From Dysgonamonadaceae bacterium (GTDB lineage Bacteria; Bacteroidota; Bacteroidia; Bacteroidales; Azobacteroidaceae), in NCBI GenBank assembly GCA_031289145.1, contig JAITQA010000070.1, positions 1 through 53,270 of the forward strand: DNA of 53,270 nucleotides, read 5' to 3'. The stretch's first letter is position 1; the number at the start of each line of letters is the position of its first letter. The position numbers and the translations under genes are program-made. Below are positions 1-6,802 of this stretch, piece after piece. The notes under the pieces are model-generated. The model had not been told where the DNA came from. It ran no database searches and saw only the letters and a program-made list of their open reading frames with translations.

Positions 1-48
1 TGAAAATTTCGCCTTTCACTTGACCTAAAAGTCCAGCAAATGGGGACA
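1..48. mobile_element. Possible right end of an insertion sequence (body lies left of the window)
   Basis: The first bases look like the tail of an open reading frame (residues ENFAFHLT, stop at 26-28), followed by a short end-like sequence finishing GGGGACA at 42-48. The other strand would then begin TGTCCCC, which fits the TG...CA ends of IS21-type elements. Only 48 bases are visible and no partner end or target duplication can be seen, so this is a guess. It would fit the accessory character of the adjoining locus. Confidence 0.22.
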
Positions 49-95
49 GTACTTTAAATAATACACAATAAATTTCATTTCTTCAATCTTTTTTG

Positions 96-103
96 TAATT
101 TTG
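96..103 (+). promoter_or_regulatory. -7 box (TAATTTTG) of the HTH regulator
   Basis: TAATTTTG matches the Bacteroidota -7 consensus TAnnTTTG. Transcription would start near 108, leaving an AT-rich leader of about 90 bases before the ATG at 199. The -33 element is weak (TTTC near 73-78). Confidence 0.5.
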
Positions 104-198
104 TCACGAAGTGTATTTATTGCGTTTTAATTTAAAAATATGATGTAAAAATAATAATAATAAAACCGTTTACTTGTTATTTAAAAAACTATAGACTT

Positions 199-513
199 AT
201 GAAAACAGTGCATATCGGCTCCATTATCAGGCAAAAGGTAAATGAGAGCGGAATATCCGTAAAGAATTTTGCAAAAATGTTACATTGCAGTGAGAGTAAT
301 GCCTACTCTATATTCAAGCGCAAGAGTATTGATTCGGAATTACTGGTGCTTATTTCCGAGATTTTAGGCTACGACTTCAAATCCGAATATGGAGAACCGT
401 GCAATACAGGCCAAGATTGCATTGTCCTTATTAGAACCAATAAAGCCAAGTTGAATGAATTACGGGAAGACAAGTCAATAGATTTCATCAGTTTCGAAAA
501 TTATTCCAAATAA
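199..513 (+). CDS. Small helix-turn-helix regulator of the RiPP locus
   Basis: This 104-residue protein has an N-terminal XRE/Cro-like helix-turn-helix at about residues 5-45 (IGSIIRQKV ... VKNFAKMLHCSESNAYSIFKRKSID). A hydrophobic helix (LLVLISEILGYDF) follows, then a polar tail with Cys68 and Cys74. Small HTH proteins of this layout commonly sit beside Bacteroidota peptide-maturation genes. Its position directly upstream of the precursor promoter suggests that it controls that promoter and the duplicate at 5121; this is inference. The coding sequence is AT-rich. Its last 38 codons are repeated, nearly unchanged, at 4968-5081. No ligand domain is visible, so what it senses is unknown. Confidence 0.8.
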   Translation: MKTVHIGSIIRQKVNESGISVKNFAKMLHCSESNAYSIFKRKSIDSELLVLISEILGYDFKSEYGEPCNTGQDCIVLIRTNKAKLNELREDKSIDFISFENYSK

Positions 514-549
514 TTAGTAATTATTTTCAAAAATAGTGTAACAAAATGG

Positions 550-580
550 TTGTTTGTCACAAAAACATCTCCTATCTTTG
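550..580 (+). promoter_or_regulatory. Promoter of the RiPP precursor operon
   Basis: A TTTG at 553-556 (with TTG at 550-552) precedes a perfect -7 box TATCTTTG at 573-580. Transcription should start near 585, giving a leader of about 255 bases before the precursor ATG at 843. The whole promoter is repeated with two substitutions at 5118-5148 in front of the maturase gene. Confidence 0.75.
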
Positions 581-842
581 TCACATAAACAATATTGACT
601 GATTTTTATACCAGACAAGGCTCGCCACCTTGTCAATATAAAAAAGCCTTCCCGGAAGGTTCAGACCCAATACGCATTATGAGAGTATAAACGAATATCA
701 CAGAAAGGCGCCGTAAAGGTAGGAATTAAGACTGAATCTCCAAAATTCTCTGCAAGGTCAGGCAGTTGGACGTGTCCGGTTTGCAAAATGCAGACTGGTT
801 GCGGGAAAAAAAGAAATGAACAAATAAAAAAATAACAATATT
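581..842 (+). ncRNA. Long structured 5' leader of the precursor mRNA (candidate regulatory RNA)
   Basis: This 262-base non-coding stretch lies between the promoter and the precursor. It contains a 7-bp hairpin GACAAGG/CCTTGTC (614-620 with 628-634), a 5-bp hairpin CCTTC/GAAGG (647-651 with 655-659), and a purine-rich conserved segment around 706-760. Only very short reading frames occur in it. The stretch is repeated at 5149-5365, including both hairpins. I do not recognise a known riboswitch. It could be a regulatory leader, a small RNA or simply a long untranslated region. Confidence 0.4.
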
Positions 843-904
843 ATGAATGGTTTGAAATTAAATGCTTTAGCAAATCAAACATTATCCGGAAAAGAAATGA
901 ACAA
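809..904 (+). repeat. 15-bp direct repeat bracketing the precursor start
   Basis: AAAAGAAATGAACAA occurs at 809-823 and again at 890-904, spaced by 81 bases. The first copy lies just upstream of the precursor ATG; the second lies inside the gene and encodes KEMN of the leader. Recombination between them would remove the start codon and the first part of the leader. That is exactly the state of the duplicate at 5362-5376. Confidence 0.85.
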
Positions 905-1055
905 CCTTTATGGAGCAGCAGGAAATTGTTGCTGTGGGTGTAGTTCTGAAGGATCCGGTGGGTCAAGTACAGGTGATAACTTTAAGGCTAATGATAAAAA
1001 AGACTTAAAGAGTCCCAATTGTAATCCTCTCCCTGAAGTAGTCATTGATCCATAA
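843..1055 (+). CDS. RiPP precursor peptide, GG-Bacteroidales type
   Basis: This 70-residue peptide has a leader and a Cys-rich core. The leader (residues 1-25) has the double-glycine pattern LSGKEMNNLYGA at 14-25, where Gly24-Ala25 replaces Gly-Gly, so a C39 peptidase would cut after Ala25. The 45-residue core begins AGNCCCGC (Cys29, 30, 31, 33), continues with a Gly/Ser-rich stretch (EGSGGSSTGDN) and ends SPNC(60)NPLPEVVIDP. The pattern matches the natural-product precursor family known from Bacteroidales radical SAM loci. The partner maturase and pseudo-rSAM genes lie at 5538 and 6803. No signal peptide is present, so export would need a dedicated transporter, and the one in this locus is broken. 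The final structure and activity are unknown. The only usable start is the ATG at 843. Confidence 0.85.
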   Translation: MNGLKLNALANQTLSGKEMNNLYGAAGNCCCGCSSEGSGGSSTGDNFKANDKKDLKSPNCNPLPEVVIDP

Positions 1056-1126
1056 AAGAACAAATGGATATAAAATCCACCAAGAGAATTATTCTAAAGC
1101 TCTGCTTTATGAGTAAATCAAGAAAA

Positions 1127-1175
1127 GGGGGTGTCATAAAAACATTCAAAGTATAATTTGACACATCCCTTTTTT
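1127..1175 (+). terminator. Terminator/attenuator between precursor and GLPGLI gene
   Basis: An inverted repeat GGGGGTGTCA (1127-1136) and TGACACATCCC (1159-1169) is followed by six T's (1170-1175). It lies 72 bases after the precursor stop and 30 before the next ATG. It probably reduces read-through, so that the precursor is made in excess of the downstream proteins. A diverged but still pairing version occurs at 5409-5454. Confidence 0.75.
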
Positions 1176-1205
1176 GTTAAGTATTAAATTATAAATAAAT
1201 ATATT

Positions 1206-2168
1206 ATGGGAAGAAATATTCTTTTTTTTATGTTACTCCTTTTAATGGAAATTGTTTATATTCGCGCTGTAGAAGCGCAATCCTCGTACCCTTCTCAATA
1301 TTCCTATTTAAGTAATTATATCGGGAAAGATCACATAAGAACATTAGATTCCGCCCGTCTGAAGATTACGTATTCCCTGAACTATTTGCCGGATAGTATG
1401 AATACTCAAAACATAATCAAAGACCGAAAAACATTATTAATAGGAGATTCTATAAAACATTTTTTCAGTGCATACGTTCGGCAAGCAGATTCCGTGCTTA
1501 CTAAGGATCATGATAAAGGGAAAAGTTCCGCTCCTATCAAGCGGGCGCCGGATATTCTGGGCGAGGGTTACAATATTTATACGGATTATCCGAATGTGGG
1601 CAAAAGAAGAGTTTTGGAATATATTACCGAATTATCTGCTTATGAATATGAAGAAGATAGGGAATTTCCAGAATGGATATTTGAAGATGAAACCTGTACG
1701 ATACTGGAATACTCCTGTCAAAAAGCAAGCGCCCATTACAGAGGGAGGGACTGGACTGTTTGGTTTTCCACTTCTGTGCCGCTGAATGTCGGACCTTGGA
1801 AGTTAGGTGGATTGCCCGGCTTGATTATGAAAGCATACGATAGCCGGAAACATTACCTGTTTGAATGTATCGGCATAGAACAGCTTAAGAAAAAAGAACC
1901 AATTATCAGGAAAATCAGATTCCATGATTATTCCAAATGTACAAGAGAAGAATATAGGAAAACCCAAGCACAATATTATAATGATTTTATTAATTTTGAA
2001 TTATCGTTGGGTTTTAACGTTAATATCGTAGATGATAACGGCAATGTTGTCGAGCATTTGGAAACACCCAATAAAAGATATGAAGAAATACATGTCATGT
2101 GGGGTACAAAAGTTAATATTGCGGACAGATACAGAAAAATACCGTATAATCCGATTGAATTAGAATAA
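1206..2168 (+). CDS. GLPGLI family secreted protein
   Basis: This 320-residue protein starts with a signal peptide (hydrophobic stretch about 4-22, likely cleavage near VEA-Q). It contains the family signature: a central block with CQKA (171-174), the YRGRDWTVWF region, GPWKLG and the name motif GLPGLI at 202-207. GLPGLI proteins are widespread, uncharacterised Bacteroidota envelope proteins, often encoded beside TonB-dependent receptors. Here the gene is followed after 6 bases by such a receptor (2175), and it lies between the RiPP precursor and its maturase. A role in handling, exporting or resisting the peptide is inference. Its last ten codons, including the stop, survive as a scar at 5502-5531, showing that this gene was part of the duplicated block. 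Confidence 0.85.
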   Translation: MGRNILFFMLLLLMEIVYIRAVEAQSSYPSQYSYLSNYIGKDHIRTLDSARLKITYSLNYLPDSMNTQNIIKDRKTLLIGDSIKHFFSAYVRQADSVLTKDHDKGKSSAPIKRAPDILGEGYNIYTDYPNVGKRRVLEYITELSAYEYEEDREFPEWIFEDETCTILEYSCQKASAHYRGRDWTVWFSTSVPLNVGPWKLGGLPGLIMKAYDSRKHYLFECIGIEQLKKKEPIIRKIRFHDYSKCTREEYRKTQAQYYNDFINFELSLGFNVNIVDDNGNVVEHLETPNKRYEEIHVMWGTKVNIADRYRKIPYNPIELE

Positions 2169-2174
2169 TACATT

Positions 2175-4835
2175 ATGTATCTATACTACAAATATATAGT
2201 TATGATTTTTGTATTTCTGGCGCCATTTTTAGGTAACGCTCAGGAACAAATCCTTATTCAAGGAACTATTATCGATAAGTCCGGCAAACCGATAGACGGC
2301 GTATTTGTAGTGTTAAGCCCTCAGAACAAAACAACAGTGTTAAGTTATTATTTATCAGATGCAAAAGGTCACTATCAGTTAAAATATTCCGGGAATGTTG
2401 ATACTTTACAACTTGTATTAACAAGTTTCGATTATGAGAAAGCCATCCGAATTATCTCAAAAACTTCACAAACAATCGATTTTAGTCTGGAATCTCAGCC
2501 TATTTCATTAAAAGAAGTCGTAATAAAAGCCGATCCGATTTCACAAAAGGGAGATACGATAAAATATCTGGTTTCGTCGTATGCCAATGAAAACGACCGG
2601 GTAATCGGAGATGTATTGAAAAAATTACCGGGCATCGAAGTTTTGTCCGATGGCTCTATTCAGTATAATGGAAAAGACATCAATAAATTTTATGTGGAAA
2701 ATTTAGATCTTTTGCAAGGTCGTTATGGTATAGCCACCAATAATATTTCCGTAAAAGATGTTGCAGCTGTTGAGGTATATGAAAATCACCAACCGGTAAA
2801 AGTCTTGACGGAAACAAATCCGACGGATAAAGCCGCAATTAACTTGAAATTAAAGGATAGCGCCAAAGGCGCTTTGGGAGCTATGGCTCAATTAGGCATC
2901 GGTGGAAAGCCCTTTATTTGGGATAATGAATTAGTGTCGCTCTATTTTGCTAAAAAAAAGCAAAATATCAATACCTACAAAGGAAATAACAGCGGAAATA
3001 ATGTGGAGAAAGAACTCACGGCATTTTATTCCGACGGTACAAACTCATCATATAACACGGGGCAGTTTTTATCCGTTCTTTCTCCTACTCTTCCCCCAAT
3101 CAACGATCAACGCTATTTGTTTAATGATGTGCATACTGCATCAAGTAATTTTTTATTCCTTTTACCGGATGATTATGAATTGACAACAAATATAGCTTAT
3201 CAGAATGATCGCCGTACTAAAAACAGTTATTCCAATTCCACTTATTTCCTTCCGGACAAAGAACCGCTCGTTCTTGAGGAAATAACAGGAATTTCGCAAA
3301 GAATCAATAAATTGGATGCCGCTATAAAAGCCTCATCCAATAAAGAGGATTTCTATTTTGTCAATTCGCTGAATACAAATGCTCTATGGAATACAAATAA
3401 AGGCAATACTTTTACGGGAGACTCAATTGCTCAAAACCTGAAAACGGATTACTATAACCTGTCCAACACATTCAATTTGATTAAAACCTTTATGGATGAG
3501 AAGAAGTTTCAAATGCGTTCTTATAACGGATATATACAAACGCCACAAGAACTTAATATTTTCCCCGGTATGTATGAGGAAGTTATGACAAATAATAAAC
3601 CGTACGACAAATTAATACAATACACAAAATACAGTAATTTTACATCCAACTCCTCCGCATCTCTTTATTTTACAAAAAACAGGTTTTCACAAAGATATTC
3701 GCTTGGGCTGGATGTAGATATCCAGAATTTGAATTCATCATTAAAACCTTTTTCCGACAATACTATTATCAATACGCCTGATTCGTTGAAGAATGATTTA
3801 TTCTGGCAAAAGTACAAAATATTCTTTACGGCGTATTATCGTTATCAATGGCATGCTTTTGATATAATAACGGAACTCCCGTTGAGCTATAATTTTTTGC
3901 ATATCGATGACCGGTTCCCTCAAAAAAAACGAACAGACAATGAGATTCTGTTTAATCCTTTCATATCGGTTCTTTACAAATTGAATGGATATTTATCTAT
4001 TAAATTCAGCAATATTTTTAATCATGATATTGGGAGTCTTCAAAATACTTATACCGGATATATCCTGAACAATTACCGAAATTTCAACAGGAACGACGGA
4101 CAATTGTACGGATATAAAAGCAATTACTCAACTCTGACGAGTAATTATCGCAATGTGCGCAAAGCATTGTTTGCCCAAATGGCTTTGGTTTATGAAATAT
4201 TTACGTCCGACATGATTCGTGAACAATATTTTATCGGTGACTTACAGATACAGAGCCTTATTAACAAACCAAGTATTACAAAAACATACAGCATAAACGG
4301 AAGCGTTAGCAAAAATATCTATGCCTTGCGTAGTACCGTTTCCTTGTCGGCAAACTACAACGATATATTTTCATCTCAAATAAATCAGGGAGAATTGGTC
4401 GATTACAGATATTCGATATATGCAATTAAACCTAAAATAGAATCTAATCTTGCCTCTTGGGGTAGCTTGAGTTACGCTTCCGTATGGAGTAAAAGTAAAA
4501 CCCGTATGGAAAACCAAGATTTTCATTATCCGGCTATTTCTTCCATATATAACCGGTTAAGTTTCTATTTATTTCCGATAAAAAAAGTCGGTATCGGGAT
4601 TAATTATGAGCATTATTATGACAGCGCTTTATCCGGAGAAGAAAAAAACATGTCATTTACCGACCTGAATTTGAAATACAAATTTAAAAGAATTGATTTC
4701 CTGCTTAGTTGGACGAATATCTTAAATACCAAGCAATACACTCGTTCGTCGTTCGCCGATACCGGCAGGTTTGTTTATATCTACGAAATACGCCCTTCCC
4801 AAATCTTATTGACGGCAAGATTCAAATTGTTTTAA
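2175..4835 (+). CDS. TonB-dependent-receptor-like outer-membrane protein with carboxypeptidase-regulatory domain
   Basis: This 886-residue protein has a signal peptide (about 1-22, ending GNA-Q). A carboxypeptidase D regulatory-like domain follows at about 27-105 (GTIIDKSGKPIDGVFVVLSP...), then the linker SLKEVVIKADP, a plug-like region at about 120-235 (VIGDVLKKLPGIEVLSDGSIQYNGKDINKFYV) and a long beta-barrel of alternating aromatic strands ending in ...LLTARFKLF. The layout is that of receptors paired with GLPGLI proteins. It is probably co-transcribed with the GLPGLI gene (6-base gap) from the precursor promoter, past the attenuator at 1127. It may carry the peptide or a target molecule across the outer membrane; the substrate is unknown. 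The gene is AT-rich like the rest of the island and appears intact. Confidence 0.8.
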   Translation: MYLYYKYIVMIFVFLAPFLGNAQEQILIQGTIIDKSGKPIDGVFVVLSPQNKTTVLSYYLSDAKGHYQLKYSGNVDTLQLVLTSFDYEKAIRIISKTSQTIDFSLESQPISLKEVVIKADPISQKGDTIKYLVSSYANENDRVIGDVLKKLPGIEVLSDGSIQYNGKDINKFYVENLDLLQGRYGIATNNISVKDVAAVEVYENHQPVKVLTETNPTDKAAINLKLKDSAKGALGAMAQLGIGGKPFIWDNELVSLYFAKKKQNINTYKGNNSGNNVEKELTAFYSDGTNSSYNTGQFLSVLSPTLPPINDQRYLFNDVHTASSNFLFLLPDDYELTTNIAYQNDRRTKNSYSNSTYFLPDKEPLVLEEITGISQRINKLDAAIKASSNKEDFYFVNSLNTNALWNTNKGNTFTGDSIAQNLKTDYYNLSNTFNLIKTFMDEKKFQMRSYNGYIQTPQELNIFPGMYEEVMTNNKPYDKLIQYTKYSNFTSNSSASLYFTKNRFSQRYSLGLDVDIQNLNSSLKPFSDNTIINTPDSLKNDLFWQKYKIFFTAYYRYQWHAFDIITELPLSYNFLHIDDRFPQKKRTDNEILFNPFISVLYKLNGYLSIKFSNIFNHDIGSLQNTYTGYILNNYRNFNRNDGQLYGYKSNYSTLTSNYRNVRKALFAQMALVYEIFTSDMIREQYFIGDLQIQSLINKPSITKTYSINGSVSKNIYALRSTVSLSANYNDIFSSQINQGELVDYRYSIYAIKPKIESNLASWGSLSYASVWSKSKTRMENQDFHYPAISSIYNRLSFYLFPIKKVGIGINYEHYYDSALSGEEKNMSFTDLNLKYKFKRIDFLLSWTNILNTKQYTRSSFADTGRFVYIYEIRPSQILLTARFKLF

Positions 4836-4919
4836 TTGTCGTTTTAGATAAAAAATTCTCAACAAATCATTTGCTTTTGACGAAAATTTATACTTTGTCG
4901 ACTATGTGATATTTTATTT

Positions 4920-5081
4920 ATGAATACTTGTGGTTTTTCTTTTTTATTTGGTGATAATCGGAAACCTTGCAATACAGGCCAAGATTGCATTGTCCTTATT
5001 AGAATCAATAAAGACAAGTTGAATGAATTACGGGAAGACAAGTCAATAGATATACTCAGTTTCGAAAATTATTCCAAATAA
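4920..5081 (+). pseudogene. Truncated duplicate of the HTH regulator (C-terminal tail only)
   Basis: From 4968 the sequence copies codons 68-104 of the regulator at 199-513, up to the same TAA at 5079-5081, with a handful of changes (for example RTNKAKL to RINKDKL and DFISF to DILSF). The HTH half is absent. An ATG at 4920 happens to be in frame, giving a 53-residue ORF with 16 unrelated N-terminal residues. Its reading frame is intact, so a short tail-only protein is possible. A duplication scar is more likely. Confidence 0.75.
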
Positions 5082-5117
5082 TTAGTAATTATTTTCAAAA
5101 ATAGTGTAACAAAATAG

Positions 5118-5148
5118 TTGTTTGTCACAAAAACATCCCCTATCTTTG
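5118..5148 (+). promoter_or_regulatory. Duplicated promoter now serving the maturase genes
   Basis: TTTG (5121-5124) and TATCTTTG (5141-5148) repeat the precursor promoter with the same spacing. Transcription should start near 5153, giving a leader of about 385 bases before the maturase ATG at 5538. Confidence 0.7.
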
Positions 5149-5341
5149 TCACATAAACAATATTGACTGATTTTTATACTAAACAAGGCTCGCCACCTTG
5201 TCAATATAAAAAAGCCTTCCCGGAAGGTTTAGACCCAATACGCATTATTAGAGTATAAACGAATATCACAGAAAGGCGCCGTAAAGGTAGGAATTAAGAC
5301 TGAATCTCCAAAATTCTCTGCAAGGTCAGCTGGTTTGCAAA

Positions 5342-5437
5342 ATGCAGACTGGTTGCGGAAGAAAAGAAATGAACAACCTTTATGGAGCAGTGAGTAAATC
5401 AAGAAAAGGAGATGCTATAAAAACATTCAAAGTATAA
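5342..5437 (+). pseudogene. Remnant of a second precursor gene
   Basis: The codons for KEMNNLYGA of the RiPP leader survive at 5363-5389, but everything before them (the start codon) and the whole Cys-rich core are deleted. The fused frame reads from an ATG at 5342 (or 5369) and ends ...SRKGDAIKTFKV at 5437, with no core-like residues. The left junction falls in the 15-bp direct repeat seen at 809/890. Confidence 0.8.
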
Positions 5438-5454
5438 TTTGATACATCTCTTTT
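5409..5454 (+). terminator. Duplicate attenuator upstream of the maturase
   Basis: GAGATG plus TAT (5409-5418, one bulged C) can pair with ATA-CATCTC (5442-5450), followed by four T's. Arm bases differ from the copy at 1127-1175 on both sides, yet pairing is kept, which suggests selection on the structure. Confidence 0.5.
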
Positions 5455-5501
5455 CTGTTTTCTGTTAAGTATTAAATTATAAATAAATATATTGAGAAAT
5501 A

Positions 5502-5531
5502 ATACCGTATAATCCGATTGAATTAGAATAA
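5502..5531 (+). pseudogene. C-terminal scar of a second GLPGLI gene
   Basis: The ten codons IPYNPIELE-stop are identical to the end of the GLPGLI gene at 2139-2168; the remaining roughly 930 bases are gone. The next ATG (5538) follows after 6 bases, as in the source copy. Confidence 0.85.
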
Positions 5532-5537
5532 TAGATT

Positions 5538-6788
5538 ATGAACGAAAAAAAATATCTGACAAAAGAAAATATTGAATTCTCTTTAGCCGACTTAAAGCAA
5601 CTCACATTTGAAATAACCGACGCCTGCAATTTGCGTTGTAAATATTGTGGATACGGAGAGTTTTACGACGATTACGACAAACGTGAAGATAAGATGATTA
5701 ATACCCAAGCGTCTCTTCGTTTGATAGACTATTTATCCTCTTATTGGAATTCAGAGAGAAATATTTCCTTGAATAAAAATGTGTATATCAGTTTTTATGG
5801 CGGAGAACCTTTAATCAATATGAAATTTATTAAAACCGTTATAGATTATATAAAGAATTTGAATTGCTCATGCCGGAATTTTACTTTTAGCATGACTACC
5901 AATGCGATTCTACTAAAAAAATACATGGACTATTTGGTTGAAAACCAGTTTAGTTTACTCATCAGTTTAGATGGCAATGAATATAATACTTCTTATCGGG
6001 TTGATAAAACAGGAAAGCCTGCATTTCATGAAATTATAGAAAATGTGGATGCTTTACAGAAAAAGTATCCCGACTATTTTAAAGAAAAAGTAAATTTCAA
6101 TGCTGTTTTGCACAATAGAAATTCGGTAGAAGAAATATTCCAATTCATAAAGGAAAAATATAATAAAGTTCCAAGTATAGGAGAACTGAATAGCACAGGT
6201 ATCCGACCGGATAAAAAAACTTTATATATGGAGACTTATCGTAATTCATACGAGAGTTTGCATCAGTCTGAAAATTATGAGCTTATAGAAAAAGAAATGT
6301 TCCTTCAAGCCCCCGACTATAATTTTCTCACAATTTTTATCCATCAATACAGTGGTTTCGTCTATAGAGATTATTCCGATTTGCTTTTCGACAAGTCGTC
6401 TGTAAAGAAAATCCCAACAGGCACTTGTCCTCCTTTTGGTAAGAAAATGTTTGTCACGGTGAATGGAAAAATCTTACCATGTGAAAAAATAGGTCATAAA
6501 TACGCATTAGGTGAAGTTACGGAAAAAGGCGTAAATATGGATTTACAAGCTATTGCAGATAAATACAATGCTTATTATGCAAAAATGAACAATCAATGCA
6601 GCAAATGTTACAGGGTAAAAAGTTGCACACAGTGCATTTTTAATATAGATGATTTGGACGAGAAAGCAATTTGTTACGGATATACAAATAAACAAGAATT
6701 TTCAGAATATTATGAAAGAAATATGGATTTTTTGCGGGAACATCCGGAAGATTATTATCGCATTATGGAAGAAGTTTTTTTTGAATAA
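5538..6788 (+). CDS. Radical SAM/SPASM peptide maturase, GG-Bacteroidales type
   Basis: This 416-residue enzyme has the radical SAM cluster motif CNLRCKYC (Cys30, 34, 37) and the SAM-binding GGEP at 88-91. A C-terminal SPASM domain has Cys297, Cys315 and the run C354-x2-C357-x5-C363-x2-C366-x12-C379, enough for auxiliary iron-sulfur clusters. Family members use SAM radical chemistry to install crosslinks or thioethers on Cys-rich or other peptide cores. The expected substrate is the precursor at 843-1055. The gene is AT-rich, lies 14 bases upstream of the pseudo-rSAM gene and probably forms an operon with it from the duplicated promoter at 5118. All key cysteines are present, so it looks functional. 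The exact bond it makes cannot be told from sequence. Confidence 0.85.
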   Translation: MNEKKYLTKENIEFSLADLKQLTFEITDACNLRCKYCGYGEFYDDYDKREDKMINTQASLRLIDYLSSYWNSERNISLNKNVYISFYGGEPLINMKFIKTVIDYIKNLNCSCRNFTFSMTTNAILLKKYMDYLVENQFSLLISLDGNEYNTSYRVDKTGKPAFHEIIENVDALQKKYPDYFKEKVNFNAVLHNRNSVEEIFQFIKEKYNKVPSIGELNSTGIRPDKKTLYMETYRNSYESLHQSENYELIEKEMFLQAPDYNFLTIFIHQYSGFVYRDYSDLLFDKSSVKKIPTGTCPPFGKKMFVTVNGKILPCEKIGHKYALGEVTEKGVNMDLQAIADKYNAYYAKMNNQCSKCYRVKSCTQCIFNIDDLDEKAICYGYTNKQEFSEYYERNMDFLREHPEDYYRIMEEVFFE

Positions 6789-6802
6789 ACATTTATGAAA
6801 AT

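Larger units (their letters stand above)
401..842 (+). repeat. Source copy of a duplicated regulator-tail/promoter/leader cassette
   Basis: Bases from about 400 onward recur at 4968 onward at a constant offset of 4568 through the regulator stop, promoter and hairpins up to about position 761. By eye there are roughly a dozen substitutions in about 360 bases. The second copy then lacks 14 bases (766-780 area) and continues with deletions into the precursor and GLPGLI genes. The high identity points to a recent duplication. Confidence 0.9.
4968..5540 (+). repeat. Internally deleted duplicate of the regulator/promoter/precursor/GLPGLI cassette
   Basis: This block reproduces in order: the regulator tail (400-513), promoter and leader (514-809), a fragment of the precursor (890-918), the attenuator and spacer (1110-1203) and the last codons of the GLPGLI gene with the following spacer up to the next ATG (2139-2177). 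The pieces are joined by four deletions of about 14, 81, 191 and 930 bases. It ends exactly at the ATG of the radical SAM gene, just as the source ends at the ATG of the receptor gene. No other gene lies in 4836-5537; 4836-4919 shows nothing recognisable. Confidence 0.9.

Noticed and set aside
581-842. Cobalamin or other known riboswitch in the precursor leader
   Set aside because: No conserved core of a riboswitch class I know could be matched; kept only as an unclassified structured leader.
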